Positions 42,333 to 51,879 of a stretch of DNA of 55,964 nucleotides are shown here, piece after piece. The position numbers and the translations under genes are program-made. The notes under the pieces are model-generated. The model was not told the DNA's origin and did not search any database. It saw only the letters and a program-made list of their open reading frames with translations. The number at the start of each line of letters is the position of its first letter. Within the stretch, counting starts at the first letter, position 1. The stretch spans positions 1-55,964 of the forward strand of contig NZ_JAIOHK010000043.1 of assembly GCF_019913785.1 (NCBI RefSeq), given 5' to 3'. This DNA comes from Altibacter sp. (GTDB lineage Bacteria; Bacteroidota; Bacteroidia; Flavobacteriales; Flavobacteriaceae).

Positions 42333-43094
42333 TTATAAAAAATCCTTCACATATCGGTAAAAATCGGCAGGATTTTCGGCATGAAGCCAATGACCGGCCT
42401 TAGAAATTGTCCTTATTTTCGACTTCGGAAAATGTTTTCTTATTAATAATTCATCCATATCCTCTATATAACCCGAACGTTCCCCTCGAAGAAACAGCGT
42501 ATCTTTTAAAAAAAAAGATCCTTCGGGCAATGGTTTTCCAATCTCTTCAATCGTTTCTGAAAGGACCGGTAAATTCATCCGTAGCCCTAGCTCTCCTCTC
42601 TGTTTCCAATACAAATTCTTCAGTAGGAATTGGCGTGTCCCCATGTCTTTTATATATGCCGAAAGTACCGTATCTGCTTCGCCTCGCGAATCTATTTCAG
42701 AAAAATTCAACATAGTCAATGCCTTTAAAATATCTTGATGGTGTGGTGGATAGGCCTTTGGTGCAATATCTGCCACCAATAACTTGGAAACTAACTCTGG
42801 ATAGCTCACGGCAAACAACATGGCCACTTTACCTCCCATGGAATGACCGAGTAAAACAATCTCGTTCAATTTATAGTGGTCGCAATATGCTTTTAGATCC
42901 TTTACCAAAAAATCATAGCTAAAATCATCACTGTGAAAGCTTCGTCCATGATTCCGTTGATCGATCAAATGCACTTCGTAGTCTTGTTCGGCGAATTGAT
43001 TTCCCAGCGTTTTCCAATTGTCACCCATCCCAAGAAAACCATGAAGGATTACAAAAGGCGTTCCTGTTCCAATAATTTGGGAGTGTAGCAGCAT
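42333..43094 (-). CDS. alpha/beta-fold hydrolase (YbfF-like)
   Basis: A 253-residue cytoplasmic esterase-type hydrolase. Nucleophile elbow LLGHSMGGKVAML (Ser), oxyanion region LHGFLGMGDNW, strand motif VHLIDQRNHGRSFHS, and a C-terminal acid and His in SKAGHWLHAENP. This matches E. coli YbfF-like acyl esterases in length and in the LHGF/DQRNHG motifs. Substrate is unknown. The stop of pdxJ lies one base upstream of its start, so both form a unit. Confidence 0.9.
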   Translation of the reverse strand: MLLHSQIIGTGTPFVILHGFLGMGDNWKTLGNQFAEQDYEVHLIDQRNHGRSFHSDDFSYDFLVKDLKAYCDHYKLNEIVLLGHSMGGKVAMLFAVSYPELVSKLLVADIAPKAYPPHHQDILKALTMLNFSEIDSRGEADTVLSAYIKDMGTRQFLLKNLYWKQRGELGLRMNLPVLSETIEEIGKPLPEGSFFLKDTLFLRGERSGYIEDMDELLIRKHFPKSKIRTISKAGHWLHAENPADFYRYVKDFL

Positions 43095-43095
43095 A

Positions 43096-43809
43096 TTAGG
43101 CCAGTTTTTGTAAATAGCTTTTAATCACAGTTTCCAATCCCTCATAAAGTGCTTCGCAAATTAGTGCATGACCAATCGAAACCTCAAGGAGATATGGAAC
43201 ATGTTCTTTAAAGAATTTAATATTTTCTAAAGACAGGTCGTGACCCGCATTGATCCCTAAACCCAATTGATTTGCCAATTCTGCACAGGCAGCATAGGGT
43301 TTGACAGCATCGAAGTTACCGAGACTGAATTGCTTCGCAAATTCTTCGGTATACAGTTCGATACGATCGGCACCGGTTTGCACGGCTCCTTCTATCATTT
43401 TCAGATTGGGATCTACGAATATCGACGTGCGAATACCCTGATTTTTACATTCCGCAATAATTTCGGCCAAGAAATCTGTATGCTTTACAGTATCCCAGCC
43501 TGCATTCGAAGTAATAGCATCTACCGCATCGGGAACCAATGTGACCTGTGTGGGTTTAATCTTAAACACCATCTCTAAAAACGAAGGTATTGGATTGCCT
43601 TCAATATTGTATTCGGTACTTACAACGGGCTTTAAATCGTAGGCATCCTGATATCGTATATGTCTTTCATCGGGTCGTGGATGGACGGTAACCCCCTGTG
43701 CACCAAATTTCTGTACATCTCTAGCCACTTGTACCACATTGGGCATATTACCCCCGCGAGCATTGCGCAAGGTGGCTATTTTATTAATGTTTACGCTTAA
43801 TTTTGTCAT
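43096..43809 (-). CDS. pdxJ: pyridoxine 5'-phosphate synthase
   Basis: Condenses 1-deoxyxylulose 5-phosphate with 3-amino-2-oxopropyl phosphate in the DXP-dependent vitamin B6 pathway. The 237-residue TIM barrel starts at ATG 43809 (MTKLSVNINKIATLRNARGG); an extended frame to 43980 crosses the divergent promoter and is rejected. Motifs: VTVHPRPDERHI, QVTLVPDAVDAITSNAGWD, SIFVDP, ADRIELYTEEFA and LGINAGHDLSLENI. PLP supports the class V and DegT enzymes elsewhere in the window. Confidence 0.97.
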   Translation of the reverse strand: MTKLSVNINKIATLRNARGGNMPNVVQVARDVQKFGAQGVTVHPRPDERHIRYQDAYDLKPVVSTEYNIEGNPIPSFLEMVFKIKPTQVTLVPDAVDAITSNAGWDTVKHTDFLAEIIAECKNQGIRTSIFVDPNLKMIEGAVQTGADRIELYTEEFAKQFSLGNFDAVKPYAACAELANQLGLGINAGHDLSLENIKFFKEHVPYLLEVSIGHALICEALYEGLETVIKSYLQKLA

Positions 43810-43893
43810 CCCTTCACTTTGAAACACAAAAATACGAACTTGAAGCTCGGTTTTGCGTCTTAATTTTAAGTAATTTGCACTAAAATTCAGAAT

Positions 43894-44550
43894 TTGGATA
43901 CGCAGACTTATATAATAAACGATATCAAGCCTTTTGACATTTCTTCGGAAATAAAAGACGTGCAAACAGCATTTAACCAACTCACCTATTCACATGTTCC
44001 CGTGAAGAAGGATGGAGTTTATGTTGGCTGTATTAGTGAGGCCGATGTGCATTGCCTAGAGAGTGACAAAACCCTTAAAGAGTACCAATATACTCTGGAA
44101 ACATTCTTTGTGCGAAAAACAACCAACTGGTTGGATATTTTAGAAGCCTTCGCACTTAACAATTGTAATATCATGCCGGTCTTAGGAAACAACAACAAGT
44201 ACTTGGGATATTACGAATTGAGCGATATCATGAATCTTTTTAACAATACCCCATTTTTAAATGAAACAGGGGGAATTATTGTTGTTGAAAAGGGGATGCG
44301 GGATTACTCGATCAGTGAAATCTGTCAGATTGCAGAGTCGAACGACGCGCGGATACTCGGGGTTTTTATTTCGAAGATCGAGAACGATGTAGTTCAGGTT
44401 ACCATGAAGGTAGGGCATTTGGGTATGAATGCTATGGTGCAAACATTTAGACGATATAATTACAATGTGGTTTCCAATCACGACGAAGATAAATTCTTGG
44501 AGGATCTAAAGAGCCGTTCCAATTACTTAGACAAATACCTTAATATCTAG
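43894..44550 (+). CDS. CBS-domain protein
   Basis: A 218-residue cytoplasmic protein with a tandem pair of CBS domains (about residues 1-130: SHVPVKKDGVYVGCISEADV, NIMPVLGNNNKYLGYYELSDIM), which usually bind adenosine nucleotides, and an ACT-like C-terminal part (ILGVFISKIENDVVQVTMKV). The frame opens at TTG (43894) and no ATG is available near the conserved start, so TTG is accepted. Six bases separate it from nadK; nucleotide sensing linked to NADP supply is a reasonable inference but unproven. Confidence 0.85.
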   Translation: MDTQTYIINDIKPFDISSEIKDVQTAFNQLTYSHVPVKKDGVYVGCISEADVHCLESDKTLKEYQYTLETFFVRKTTNWLDILEAFALNNCNIMPVLGNNNKYLGYYELSDIMNLFNNTPFLNETGGIIVVEKGMRDYSISEICQIAESNDARILGVFISKIENDVVQVTMKVGHLGMNAMVQTFRRYNYNVVSNHDEDKFLEDLKSRSNYLDKYLNI

Positions 44551-44556
44551 TGTAGG

Positions 44557-45441
44557 ATGAAGATTGGAATCTACGGACAGTTTTATCACGAAAACTCTGA
44601 AGCCTACATTCAGTCAATTTTGGATGCCCTTCAGAAAAAAAATGTGGAAATAGTGATCGAGGAGAATTTTCTCGATATCATCAACCTACACCAAGACATT
44701 ACAAAGAATTTTTCGGGCGTGGACACCTTTTCTGAATTGGACGATTCGTACGACCTATTTTTCAGTATTGGTGGCGATGGTACTATTTTGAAATCGGTCA
44801 CCTTTGTTCGCGATCTCGGTATTCCGATTGTCGGCATCAACACAGGTAGATTGGGTTTTTTGGCGACCATTCAAAAAGAAGAGATCGCCCAAAGTATCAA
44901 CCAAATTTTAAATGGCGACTATTCAATTTCTGAACGGAGCGTCCTTACTATTGAAACTGAACCTAATAATACAGAGATTCATCCGCTTAATTTTGCCTTG
45001 AACGAAGTAGCTGTTAACCGAAAGAATACTACCTCTATGATTAAAGTAGAGACCTTGGTAAATGATAAATACCTCACTTCGTATTGGAGTGACGGACTTA
45101 TCGTTGCGACTCCAACAGGGTCGACAGGATACTCTTTAAGTTGTGGTGGCCCTGTGATAGATCCCAGCACCAATAGTATAGTGATTACTCCCATTGCGCC
45201 ACATAATTTGAATGCGCGGCCCTTGGTCATACCGGACAACAGTGTTATTTCTCTAAAAGTTTCGGGGAGGGAGAAATCGTATTTGGTATCGTTGGATTCG
45301 CGCATTGCGACCTTAGAAAATGAAACAACCATCGTCATCAAGAAAGCGCCTTTCCCAATTAATTTAGTACAATTGCATGATGACAGCTTTATAAAAACAC
45401 TTCGGAAAAAACTATTGTGGGGAGAAGACAAACGCAACTAA
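44557..45441 (+). CDS. nadK: NAD kinase
   Basis: Phosphorylates NAD to NADP. The 294-residue protein has the diagnostic FSIGGDGTILKSV (Gly-Gly-Asp-Gly-Thr), GINTGRLGFLAT, LNEVAVNR, and the second NAD-binding region VATPTGSTGYSLSCGGPVIDP with ITPIAPHNLNARPLVIP. It is downstream of the CBS gene in the same direction; the porG-like gene follows after its own promoter. Confidence 0.97.
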   Translation: MKIGIYGQFYHENSEAYIQSILDALQKKNVEIVIEENFLDIINLHQDITKNFSGVDTFSELDDSYDLFFSIGGDGTILKSVTFVRDLGIPIVGINTGRLGFLATIQKEEIAQSINQILNGDYSISERSVLTIETEPNNTEIHPLNFALNEVAVNRKNTTSMIKVETLVNDKYLTSYWSDGLIVATPTGSTGYSLSCGGPVIDPSTNSIVITPIAPHNLNARPLVIPDNSVISLKVSGREKSYLVSLDSRIATLENETTIVIKKAPFPINLVQLHDDSFIKTLRKKLLWGEDKRN

Positions 45442-45516
45442 ACAATAAAATACTTCAAATATTGTTAATCAACAGAGACTATTTCTCTTAGAATTCGTTA
45501 GAGCGAAGTTTATTAT

Positions 45517-45524
45517 TATATTTG
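45517..45524 (+). promoter_or_regulatory. -7 promoter box of the porG-uppS-bamA unit
   Basis: TATATTTG is a full TAnnTTTG match, 17 bases before the ATG at 45541. It probably drives the envelope block. Confidence 0.6.
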
Positions 45525-45540
45525 CAAACTTTTAAGGTGT

Positions 45541-46236
45541 ATGAAGTATTTCACAGGTCTTTTATTCTTACTAGCTACTACATTTGTTGGGCATTCACAA
45601 ACCTATGAGATTGGTGGTATGCTTGGCGGCATGAACTATATTGGCGATGTAGGCAGGACTAATTATATAAGCCCAAACTCATTTGGTTTTGGCGGTATTT
45701 TTAAATGGAACCGAAGCCAAAGACATGCTTTTAGGGCATCTGTATTGGTGGCAAATATAAAGGGGGATGATGTAGATTCGAACGAAAGTAGGCGGCAAGA
45801 ACGCGGTTATTCTTTTGAAAATTCAATTCAGGAACTTTCAATTGGGGTAGAATATACTTTTTGGGAATTTAATATGTATAGCGGGCAACCTGTTTCGGCT
45901 CCATATCTTTATACAGGTCTTACGTATTTTGGTTATAATGCTCTATATAAAAGAAATGGCAGTAATCAAATAGTAGATTATGACACTGCCGGTGCCGTGG
46001 CCATTCCGATGGTGGTGGGTTTTAAAACTACCGTAGGTACAAAAATGGTATTGGGAATGGAGATAGGCGCACGATACACTTTTACAGATGATCTGGACGG
46101 AAGTAATCCTGTAGGAGGGCTAGCCGATGAAGAAGGTCTGAAATTTGGGAATGTAAACAGCGACGATTGGTATGTCTTTACAGGAGTAACCCTTACCTTT
46201 ACCTTTGGCCGAAAACCTTGTTATTGTAATTTTTAA
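45541..46236 (+). CDS. PorG-like outer-membrane protein (DUF6089)
   Basis: A 231-residue exported barrel: signal peptide ending VGHSQ, then YEIGGMLGGMNYIGDVGRTNYISPNSFGFGGIFKWN, a sequence I associate with DUF6089/PorG, a type IX secretion component that sits in the outer membrane in Porphyromonas. It ends with the barrel-like TFTFGRKPCYCNF. Position upstream of uppS and bamA is the usual place for this gene in flavobacteria. Its membership of type IX secretion here is inference; no other T9SS gene is present in the window. Confidence 0.82.
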   Translation: MKYFTGLLFLLATTFVGHSQTYEIGGMLGGMNYIGDVGRTNYISPNSFGFGGIFKWNRSQRHAFRASVLVANIKGDDVDSNESRRQERGYSFENSIQELSIGVEYTFWEFNMYSGQPVSAPYLYTGLTYFGYNALYKRNGSNQIVDYDTAGAVAIPMVVGFKTTVGTKMVLGMEIGARYTFTDDLDGSNPVGGLADEEGLKFGNVNSDDWYVFTGVTLTFTFGRKPCYCNF

Positions 46237-46242
46237 TATGGA

Positions 46243-46986
46243 ATGACTTTACTAGACCAAATAGACAAAAGCAAGCTGCCCACTCACTTAGCGGTGATCA
46301 TGGATGGCAATGGTCGTTGGGCAAAACAGAAAGGCTTGTTCCGAACTATGGGTCATGAAAAAGGTTCTAAGGCAGTACAGGAGATTGTAGAAGCCTGTGG
46401 CAAACTCAATATTTCTTACCTTACCCTGTACGCATTTTCTACTGAAAACTGGAAACGACCTAAGTTGGAAGTAGAACTCCTCATGAAATTGTTGGTGGCT
46501 TCCCTGAGAAAAGAAATTAAAACACTTCAGGAGAATGACATTAAACTCAATGCAATTGGCAATCTGGAATCCCTTCCGAAGAAAGTATACAAAGAGCTTC
46601 TAGACGTTATCAAAAAGACCGAAAACAATAGCCGAATGACTTTGACATTGGCGCTGAGCTATGGTTCTAGAGAAGAATTGACAAAAACTGTCCAAGAGAT
46701 TAGTCATAAAGTTAAAAATAACCTAATTTCGCCCGAAAATATTGATGAAACGGTAATTAATAATCATCTTTACACGCAAAATTTACCAGATGTTGATCTA
46801 CTTATACGCACCAGTGGTGAGCAACGTATTAGTAATTTTCTTCTTTGGCAAATTGCTTATGCCGAATTGTACTTTACAGAGACCCTTTGGCCAGATTATA
46901 CTAAAGACCATCTTTTTGAAGCAATATTAAATTATCAAAACAGAGAAAGAAGATTTGGAAAAACCAGTGAGCAGCTTAAAGAATAG
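46243..46986 (+). CDS. uppS: isoprenyl transferase (undecaprenyl diphosphate synthase)
   Basis: Makes the C55 lipid carrier for peptidoglycan and O-antigen by cis-condensation of isopentenyl units. 247 residues with VIMDGNGRWAKQKG (catalytic Asp), GHEKGSKAVQEIVEACG, YLTLYAFSTENWKRP, and VDLLIRTSGEQRISNFLLWQIAYAELYF. Six bases follow the porG stop; bamA begins 7 bases after its stop, which shows a tight operon. Confidence 0.98.
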   Translation: MTLLDQIDKSKLPTHLAVIMDGNGRWAKQKGLFRTMGHEKGSKAVQEIVEACGKLNISYLTLYAFSTENWKRPKLEVELLMKLLVASLRKEIKTLQENDIKLNAIGNLESLPKKVYKELLDVIKKTENNSRMTLTLALSYGSREELTKTVQEISHKVKNNLISPENIDETVINNHLYTQNLPDVDLLIRTSGEQRISNFLLWQIAYAELYFTETLWPDYTKDHLFEAILNYQNRERRFGKTSEQLKE

Positions 46987-46993
46987 TCCGCAA

Positions 46994-49561
46994 GTGCATA
47001 TTTACAAAAAGTTTTATTGTATTTTTCTATTTACAATACTTTCAGTTTTTAACGTTGCTGCACAACAAAAAGAACTCGACAGCGGTCGAAAATATACCAT
47101 TAACAAAATAGAAGTTACCGGAGAGCAAAGCTTCAACGAACAAACCGTTATCGCTTTTACCGGACTTAAAGAAGGGGATCGATTATACATTCCCGGTGAA
47201 AAACTGAGCGCAGTCACAAAAAAGCTTTGGGAACAGAACCTCTTTAGTGATATTGCTTTCTACGTCACCAATATCGATGGTGACTTAGTTGATCTGGAAT
47301 TATATATTGTTGAACTCCCAAAACTTAATAAGATTACGATCCATGGTCTTAGAAAAGGGAAAGTCAAAGAAATTATTAAAGAGAACAATTTAAATTCGGG
47401 TGTTAAGATCACTAAAAACCTTCTCACCACGACCAAGAACAATATTGCAAATAAATACCGTAAGAATGGTTTCCTGAACACACAGGTCATTATTACTACC
47501 TCCCCAAATGTAGATTCGACTGGCGTTGAAGTGGGAAGAGACATGTCAATTAGTATTGACAAAGGAGCACGCGTAAAAGTATCTTCTTTGGAGTTTGAGG
47601 GCAACCAAGAGTTAACCAAAGGGAAGCTGCGAAGATCCATGAAGAATGTGAAAAGAAAGAATTTTATTCGCTTTTGGAAAAGATCAAAGTACAGTGAGGA
47701 TGGTTTTGAAGAAGACAAAGCTTCCATTATTACCAAATACAAATCGAACGGATTTAGAGATGCCCGTATCTTGAGCGATACACTTATTGTTAGGAATGAA
47801 AGCAATATCAAACTGAAACTCAATATTGAAGAAGGGCAAAAATATTATTTTGGTGATATTCGATTTATAGGAAACAGTGTCTATACAGACAATGTATTGC
47901 GACAGGTCTTAGGAATAAAAAAAGGGGAAGTGTATAATGGTGTTTTGTTACAGGAACGAATTGAAGATAATTCAGATCCTGAAGCTAACGACCTTACCAA
48001 CCTATACCAAAACAACGGATACCTATTCTCTAAGATAAATCCTGTTGAAGTGGCCGTTCGAAATGACACCATAGATTTTGAAATTCGTATCATTGAAGGT
48101 AAGATTGCGTATTTCGATCATATCACCGTTGTTGGAAATGACAAGACCAATGACCACGTAATTTACCGTGAATTACGCACGCGCCCCGGACAAAAATACA
48201 GCAAGCGGAATGTGGTAAGAACGATACGCGAATTAGGGCAATTAGGATATTTCGATCCTGAGCAAATTGGCCCGAACTTCAAGAACGTAGATGCCAACAA
48301 CGGCACCTTGGATATGGAATATTCGGTCGTTGAGAAAGGCGCTAGCCAGATCGAATTGCAAGGAGGTTACGGTGGTGGTGGATTTGTTGGAACATTGGGA
48401 TTATCCTTCAACAACTTCTCGTTGCGTAATATTTTAAACGGTGAAGCATACAAACCTCTCCCAATGGGTGATGGTCAAAAGCTTTCCCTACGGGCACAGG
48501 CAAGTAGTTTTTATCAAACTTATAGCCTTTCACTAGTAGAGCCATGGCTTGGCGGAAAAAAACCGGTACAATTAAGCACCTCTTTTTCACATACCATTCA
48601 GTATTTTTATGACTATAGAAATAGAGAGGCCGATAAAAGTAGGAGTTTCCTTATTACGGGTGGTTCGGTTGGAATTGCCAAAAGATTGCAATGGCCCGAT
48701 GATTATTTTACCTTATCACAAGCAATTAGTTATCAGCATTACAATCTGAAAAATTACAACACAGGTTTATTCACCTTTGGGGATGGTTATTCAAATAACG
48801 TAGCCTATACCATAGGGCTTAGCCGTAACAATACAGCGACGAATCCAATTTATCCAAAATCTGGGTCGGAATTTAGTATTACGGCAAAGCTAACACCTCC
48901 GTATTCGGCGTTTAACGGTGTGAATTATAAAAATTTGGCAAATGAGCGTGAGGTACTCAATAATATCGCTCAAACCGATGTGGACTATACGGATGCCCGC
49001 GAACGAATTGCCGAAATAGATCAAGAGCGATTTAAATTTCTTGAATACTACAAAATCAAATTCAAGGGAACTTGGTATACCAAATTAATAGATGACCTAG
49101 TGCTTCGGACCAATACCGAATTTGGGTTTTTAGGCGCGTACAACACCAGTAGAGGAATCCCTCCTTTTGAAAGATTCTACGTAGGTGGAGACGGTCTGGG
49201 ATCCTTTAGTTTGGACGGAAGAGAGGTGATTCAGTTAAGAGGATATCCTAACCAATCACTTTCTAGCAATGATGGAAATACCATTTATAATAAATTTTCG
49301 TTAGAATTAAGGTATCCAATTACTTTAAAGCAATTGGCATCTATTTATGTACTTGGATTTGCAGAAGGCGGTGCTTCTTACGATGGATTTAGAAATTATA
49401 ATCCATTTAATATAAGTAGGTCTGCTGGCGTAGGATTACGTATATTTATGCCTGCGTTCGGATTATTGGGGATCGATTTTGGATACGGATTTGATCCGGT
49501 CCTTGGAGGAATTGAAAAAAATGGATGGGAAACCCACTTTATTATTGGACAGCAATTTTAA
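46994..49561 (+). CDS. bamA: outer-membrane assembly factor BamA
   Basis: Inserts beta-barrel proteins into the outer membrane. I take the GTG at 46994, seven bases after uppS, since it gives a compact signal peptide (HIYKKFYCIFLFTILSVFNVAAQ) and 855 residues; a TTG at 46955 inside uppS is the alternative. Five POTRA domains (about residues 30-440: IKKGEVYNGVLLQERIED, RPGQKYSKRNVVRTIRELGQLGYFDPEQI) precede a 16-strand barrel region with GGYGGGGFVGTLGLSFNNFS and GLRIFMPAFGLLGIDFGYGF, and it ends in Phe. It is followed by two periplasmic Skp-type chaperones. Confidence 0.96.
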   Translation: MHIYKKFYCIFLFTILSVFNVAAQQKELDSGRKYTINKIEVTGEQSFNEQTVIAFTGLKEGDRLYIPGEKLSAVTKKLWEQNLFSDIAFYVTNIDGDLVDLELYIVELPKLNKITIHGLRKGKVKEIIKENNLNSGVKITKNLLTTTKNNIANKYRKNGFLNTQVIITTSPNVDSTGVEVGRDMSISIDKGARVKVSSLEFEGNQELTKGKLRRSMKNVKRKNFIRFWKRSKYSEDGFEEDKASIITKYKSNGFRDARILSDTLIVRNESNIKLKLNIEEGQKYYFGDIRFIGNSVYTDNVLRQVLGIKKGEVYNGVLLQERIEDNSDPEANDLTNLYQNNGYLFSKINPVEVAVRNDTIDFEIRIIEGKIAYFDHITVVGNDKTNDHVIYRELRTRPGQKYSKRNVVRTIRELGQLGYFDPEQIGPNFKNVDANNGTLDMEYSVVEKGASQIELQGGYGGGGFVGTLGLSFNNFSLRNILNGEAYKPLPMGDGQKLSLRAQASSFYQTYSLSLVEPWLGGKKPVQLSTSFSHTIQYFYDYRNREADKSRSFLITGGSVGIAKRLQWPDDYFTLSQAISYQHYNLKNYNTGLFTFGDGYSNNVAYTIGLSRNNTATNPIYPKSGSEFSITAKLTPPYSAFNGVNYKNLANEREVLNNIAQTDVDYTDARERIAEIDQERFKFLEYYKIKFKGTWYTKLIDDLVLRTNTEFGFLGAYNTSRGIPPFERFYVGGDGLGSFSLDGREVIQLRGYPNQSLSSNDGNTIYNKFSLELRYPITLKQLASIYVLGFAEGGASYDGFRNYNPFNISRSAGVGLRIFMPAFGLLGIDFGYGFDPVLGGIEKNGWETHFIIGQQF

Positions 49562-49599
49562 ATTTGGCACGATATTTTCTTAAACAACAACCAACAATT

Positions 49600-50463
49600 A
49601 TGAAAACTACAAAATTACTTTTTTCCGCGCTCGTACTTTTGTGCTTTAGCTTTTCAGCAAATGCGCAGAGAGGCGTTCGTATTGGATATATTGATATGGA
49701 ATATATTCTCGAAAGCGTTCCCGAATACACCGAAGCAGCTACTCAGCTCGAAGGAAAAGTACAACGCTGGAAACAGGATATTGATAAAAAACAAAAAGCG
49801 ATCGATCAAATGAAGCTCGACCTAAGCAACGAACGCGTATTGCTTACGAAAGAACTTATTGAAGAACGCGAGGAAGAAATTAAAATTGAAGAAGATGAAA
49901 TGCTTCAGTACCAACAAGACCGTTTTGGTCCAAATGGTGACTTGATGATTCAAAGGAGACAATTAGTGCAGCCTATTCAGGATCAAGTTTTCAATATTGT
50001 ACAAGAGATTGCCGAAGCAAAAAAATACGATTTCATTTTTGATAAATCGGCAGATGTTGTAATGCTTTTTGCCGCCGAAAGAAATGATATCAGCGATCAA
50101 GTATTGCGTAGTATCAACCGTGCGGCAAAACGAACAGAAGCTACCAATAAAAAAGAAAAGCGAGAGATTGAAGTTAGGGACAATTTATCTATGGAAGAAG
50201 ATAAAGAAGTAACCGAAAGAGAAAAAGCGTTGGAAGACAAGAAAAATGATCGTGAGAAAATGATGGAGGAACGTCAACGAGTTCGTGATTCTATCCGTGC
50301 TGCCAAAAAAGCCGAATTTGATGCCAGACGCCAAAAATTACTTGATGAAAGACAGCGTAGAAAAGATTCTATATTAAACGCCCGTAATAATAAAAATGAT
50401 ATTCCTCCTACAGGTGACGGAGACGGAAAAGAAGAGGAAGAAGACGACGGCGGCGGAAACTAA
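49600..50463 (+). CDS. OmpH/Skp-family periplasmic chaperone (long form)
   Basis: A 287-residue exported protein starting at ATG 49600 with signal peptide ending FSANAQ. The Skp domain (RIGYIDMEYILESVPEYTEAATQLEGK..., VQEIAEAKKYDFIFDKS) is followed by a long, highly charged Lys/Arg/Glu/Asp coiled tail ending EEEEDDGGGN. Skp holds unfolded outer-membrane proteins for BamA, which lies just upstream. The charged tail is not in E. coli Skp; its role is unknown. Confidence 0.93.
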   Translation: MKTTKLLFSALVLLCFSFSANAQRGVRIGYIDMEYILESVPEYTEAATQLEGKVQRWKQDIDKKQKAIDQMKLDLSNERVLLTKELIEEREEEIKIEEDEMLQYQQDRFGPNGDLMIQRRQLVQPIQDQVFNIVQEIAEAKKYDFIFDKSADVVMLFAAERNDISDQVLRSINRAAKRTEATNKKEKREIEVRDNLSMEEDKEVTEREKALEDKKNDREKMMEERQRVRDSIRAAKKAEFDARRQKLLDERQRRKDSILNARNNKNDIPPTGDGDGKEEEEDDGGGN

Positions 50464-50509
50464 AACAATAACCCTTAATAATCATAACACTAAATTTAAT
50501 ACTATTACA

Positions 50510-51019
50510 ATGAAAAAATTTAAATTATTTGCAGTAGCCGTGTTGCTTTTTGTTGGTGCTACCAATTTTGTAAATGCCCAATCAAAAATAGCGCATATAG
50601 ACACACAAGCACTGGTTGAAGCGATGCCTGAAATGAAAGCAGCGCAAAGTCAGCTTGAGAAACTTCAGAAAACATATGATACTGAAATCAAAGCAATGGC
50701 AAAAGAGCTTGATAACAAAGTGAAACAATACGAAGGTGAAGCCGATTCAAAAACGGAAGAAGAAAATGCAAAGCGCGTACAAGAAGTACAGGGAATGCAG
50801 AACAATATTGGTGCTTACAGACAACAAGCCCTAAAAGACCTTCAGCAAAAAGAAATCGATATCTTCCAACCGCTTTTAGAAAAAGCACGTGCTGCCATTC
50901 AAAAAGTAGCAAGAGCAAAAGGATATCAGTATGTGATGGACTCTGCAACAGGTAACGGAGTAATCCTTGCCGATGGATACGATTTGTTAGCAGATGTTAA
51001 AAAAGAATTGGGAATCTAA
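50510..51019 (+). CDS. OmpH/Skp-family periplasmic chaperone (short form)
   Basis: A 169-residue exported protein, ATG at 50510, signal peptide ending FVNAQ. SKIAHIDTQALVEAMPEMKAAQSQLEKLQ begins the Skp core, followed by a helical hairpin rich in Lys/Glu/Gln, and AIQKVARAKGYQYVMDSATGNGVILADG. Standard Skp length. A paralogue lies directly upstream; the pair is typical of this group. A strong terminator follows, ending the porG-uppS-bamA-ompH-ompH unit. Confidence 0.95.
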   Translation: MKKFKLFAVAVLLFVGATNFVNAQSKIAHIDTQALVEAMPEMKAAQSQLEKLQKTYDTEIKAMAKELDNKVKQYEGEADSKTEEENAKRVQEVQGMQNNIGAYRQQALKDLQQKEIDIFQPLLEKARAAIQKVARAKGYQYVMDSATGNGVILADGYDLLADVKKELGI

Positions 51020-51043
51020 TCAATCCCTCTAAAAAATAATTGT

Positions 51044-51076
51044 AAAACTGCCCTTCTTATTGGAGGGCAGTTTTTA
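51044..51076 (+). terminator. rho-independent terminator after ompH
   Basis: AAAACTGCCCT pairs with AGGGCAGTTTT around a short loop, followed by T-rich sequence. The murI ATG is 12 bases further on. Confidence 0.93.
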
Positions 51077-51087
51077 TTTTTATACAA

Positions 51088-51879
51088 ATGAACAAACAGG
51101 CTCCCATAGGTGTTTTCGATTCGGGTGTTGGTGGAACTTCTATCTGGAAGAAAATCCACGAACTCTTACCCTATGAGAATACAATTTATCTGGCCGATAG
51201 TAAGAATGCCCCCTATGGGTATAAGTCGGCAGAGGAAATTACTTCCTTAAGCATAAAAAACACCGATGCCTTATTAAAATTGGGATGCAAACTAATTGTT
51301 GTGGCTTGTAACACAGCAACAACAAATGCCATCGCGACATTACGTTCCAAATACGAGGTGCCTATTATTGGCATTGAACCCGCTATTAAACCGGCAGCCC
51401 TTAAAACGAAGACCAAGAGCGTCGGAATTTTGGCCACAAAAGGAACCCTGAGTAGCATACTCTTCCACAGGACCTCTTATGAATTTGCCAAGGACATTTC
51501 GGTACTCGAAATCGTAGGCGAAGGATTGGTTCCACTTATCGAAGAGGGCAAGCTGGAAAGTCCTGAAATGCATAGGTTGCTCCATATATATGCAAAACAA
51601 CTTATCGACGCTAACGTAGACTATCTGGTTTTGGGCTGTTCACATTACCCTTATATCGTTTCGCAGCTTAAGGAATTGCTGCCTGATGATGTTACCATAA
51701 TTGATTCGGGGGAAGCAGTGGCACGACAGACTAAAATTTTGTTGGAGAGACACGGCTTATTAAATGAACGTACTGTGAAGCCAAACCTCCAGTTTTTCAG
51801 CAATGCTAAGATCGACACATTGGCCATGCTTTTATCTGAATACTCTGAGGACATTTCAGTAACAAAAATGGAATTCTAA
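51088..51879 (+). CDS. murI: glutamate racemase
   Basis: Makes D-glutamate for peptidoglycan. 263 residues with IGVFDSGVGGTSIWKKI, ADSKNAPYGYKS, the first catalytic Cys in VVACNTATTNA and the second in YLVLGCSHYPYI. The start lies 12 bases after the ompH terminator, so expression may rely on read-through or on a start within the hairpin region. It abuts the convergent carbonic-anhydrase-like gene (51880). Confidence 0.97.
   Translation: MNKQAPIGVFDSGVGGTSIWKKIHELLPYENTIYLADSKNAPYGYKSAEEITSLSIKNTDALLKLGCKLIVVACNTATTNAIATLRSKYEVPIIGIEPAIKPAALKTKTKSVGILATKGTLSSILFHRTSYEFAKDISVLEIVGEGLVPLIEEGKLESPEMHRLLHIYAKQLIDANVDYLVLGCSHYPYIVSQLKELLPDDVTIIDSGEAVARQTKILLERHGLLNERTVKPNLQFFSNAKIDTLAMLLSEYSEDISVTKMEF

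Noticed and set aside
43810-43980. N-terminal extension of pdxJ
   Set aside because: PdxJ starts at the conserved MTKLSVNINKIATLR; the extension crosses the divergent promoter and overlaps the start of the CBS gene.
46955-46994. Longer BamA start (TTG inside uppS)
   Set aside because: GTG at 46994 gives a compact signal peptide; the extension only reads uppS codons in another frame.
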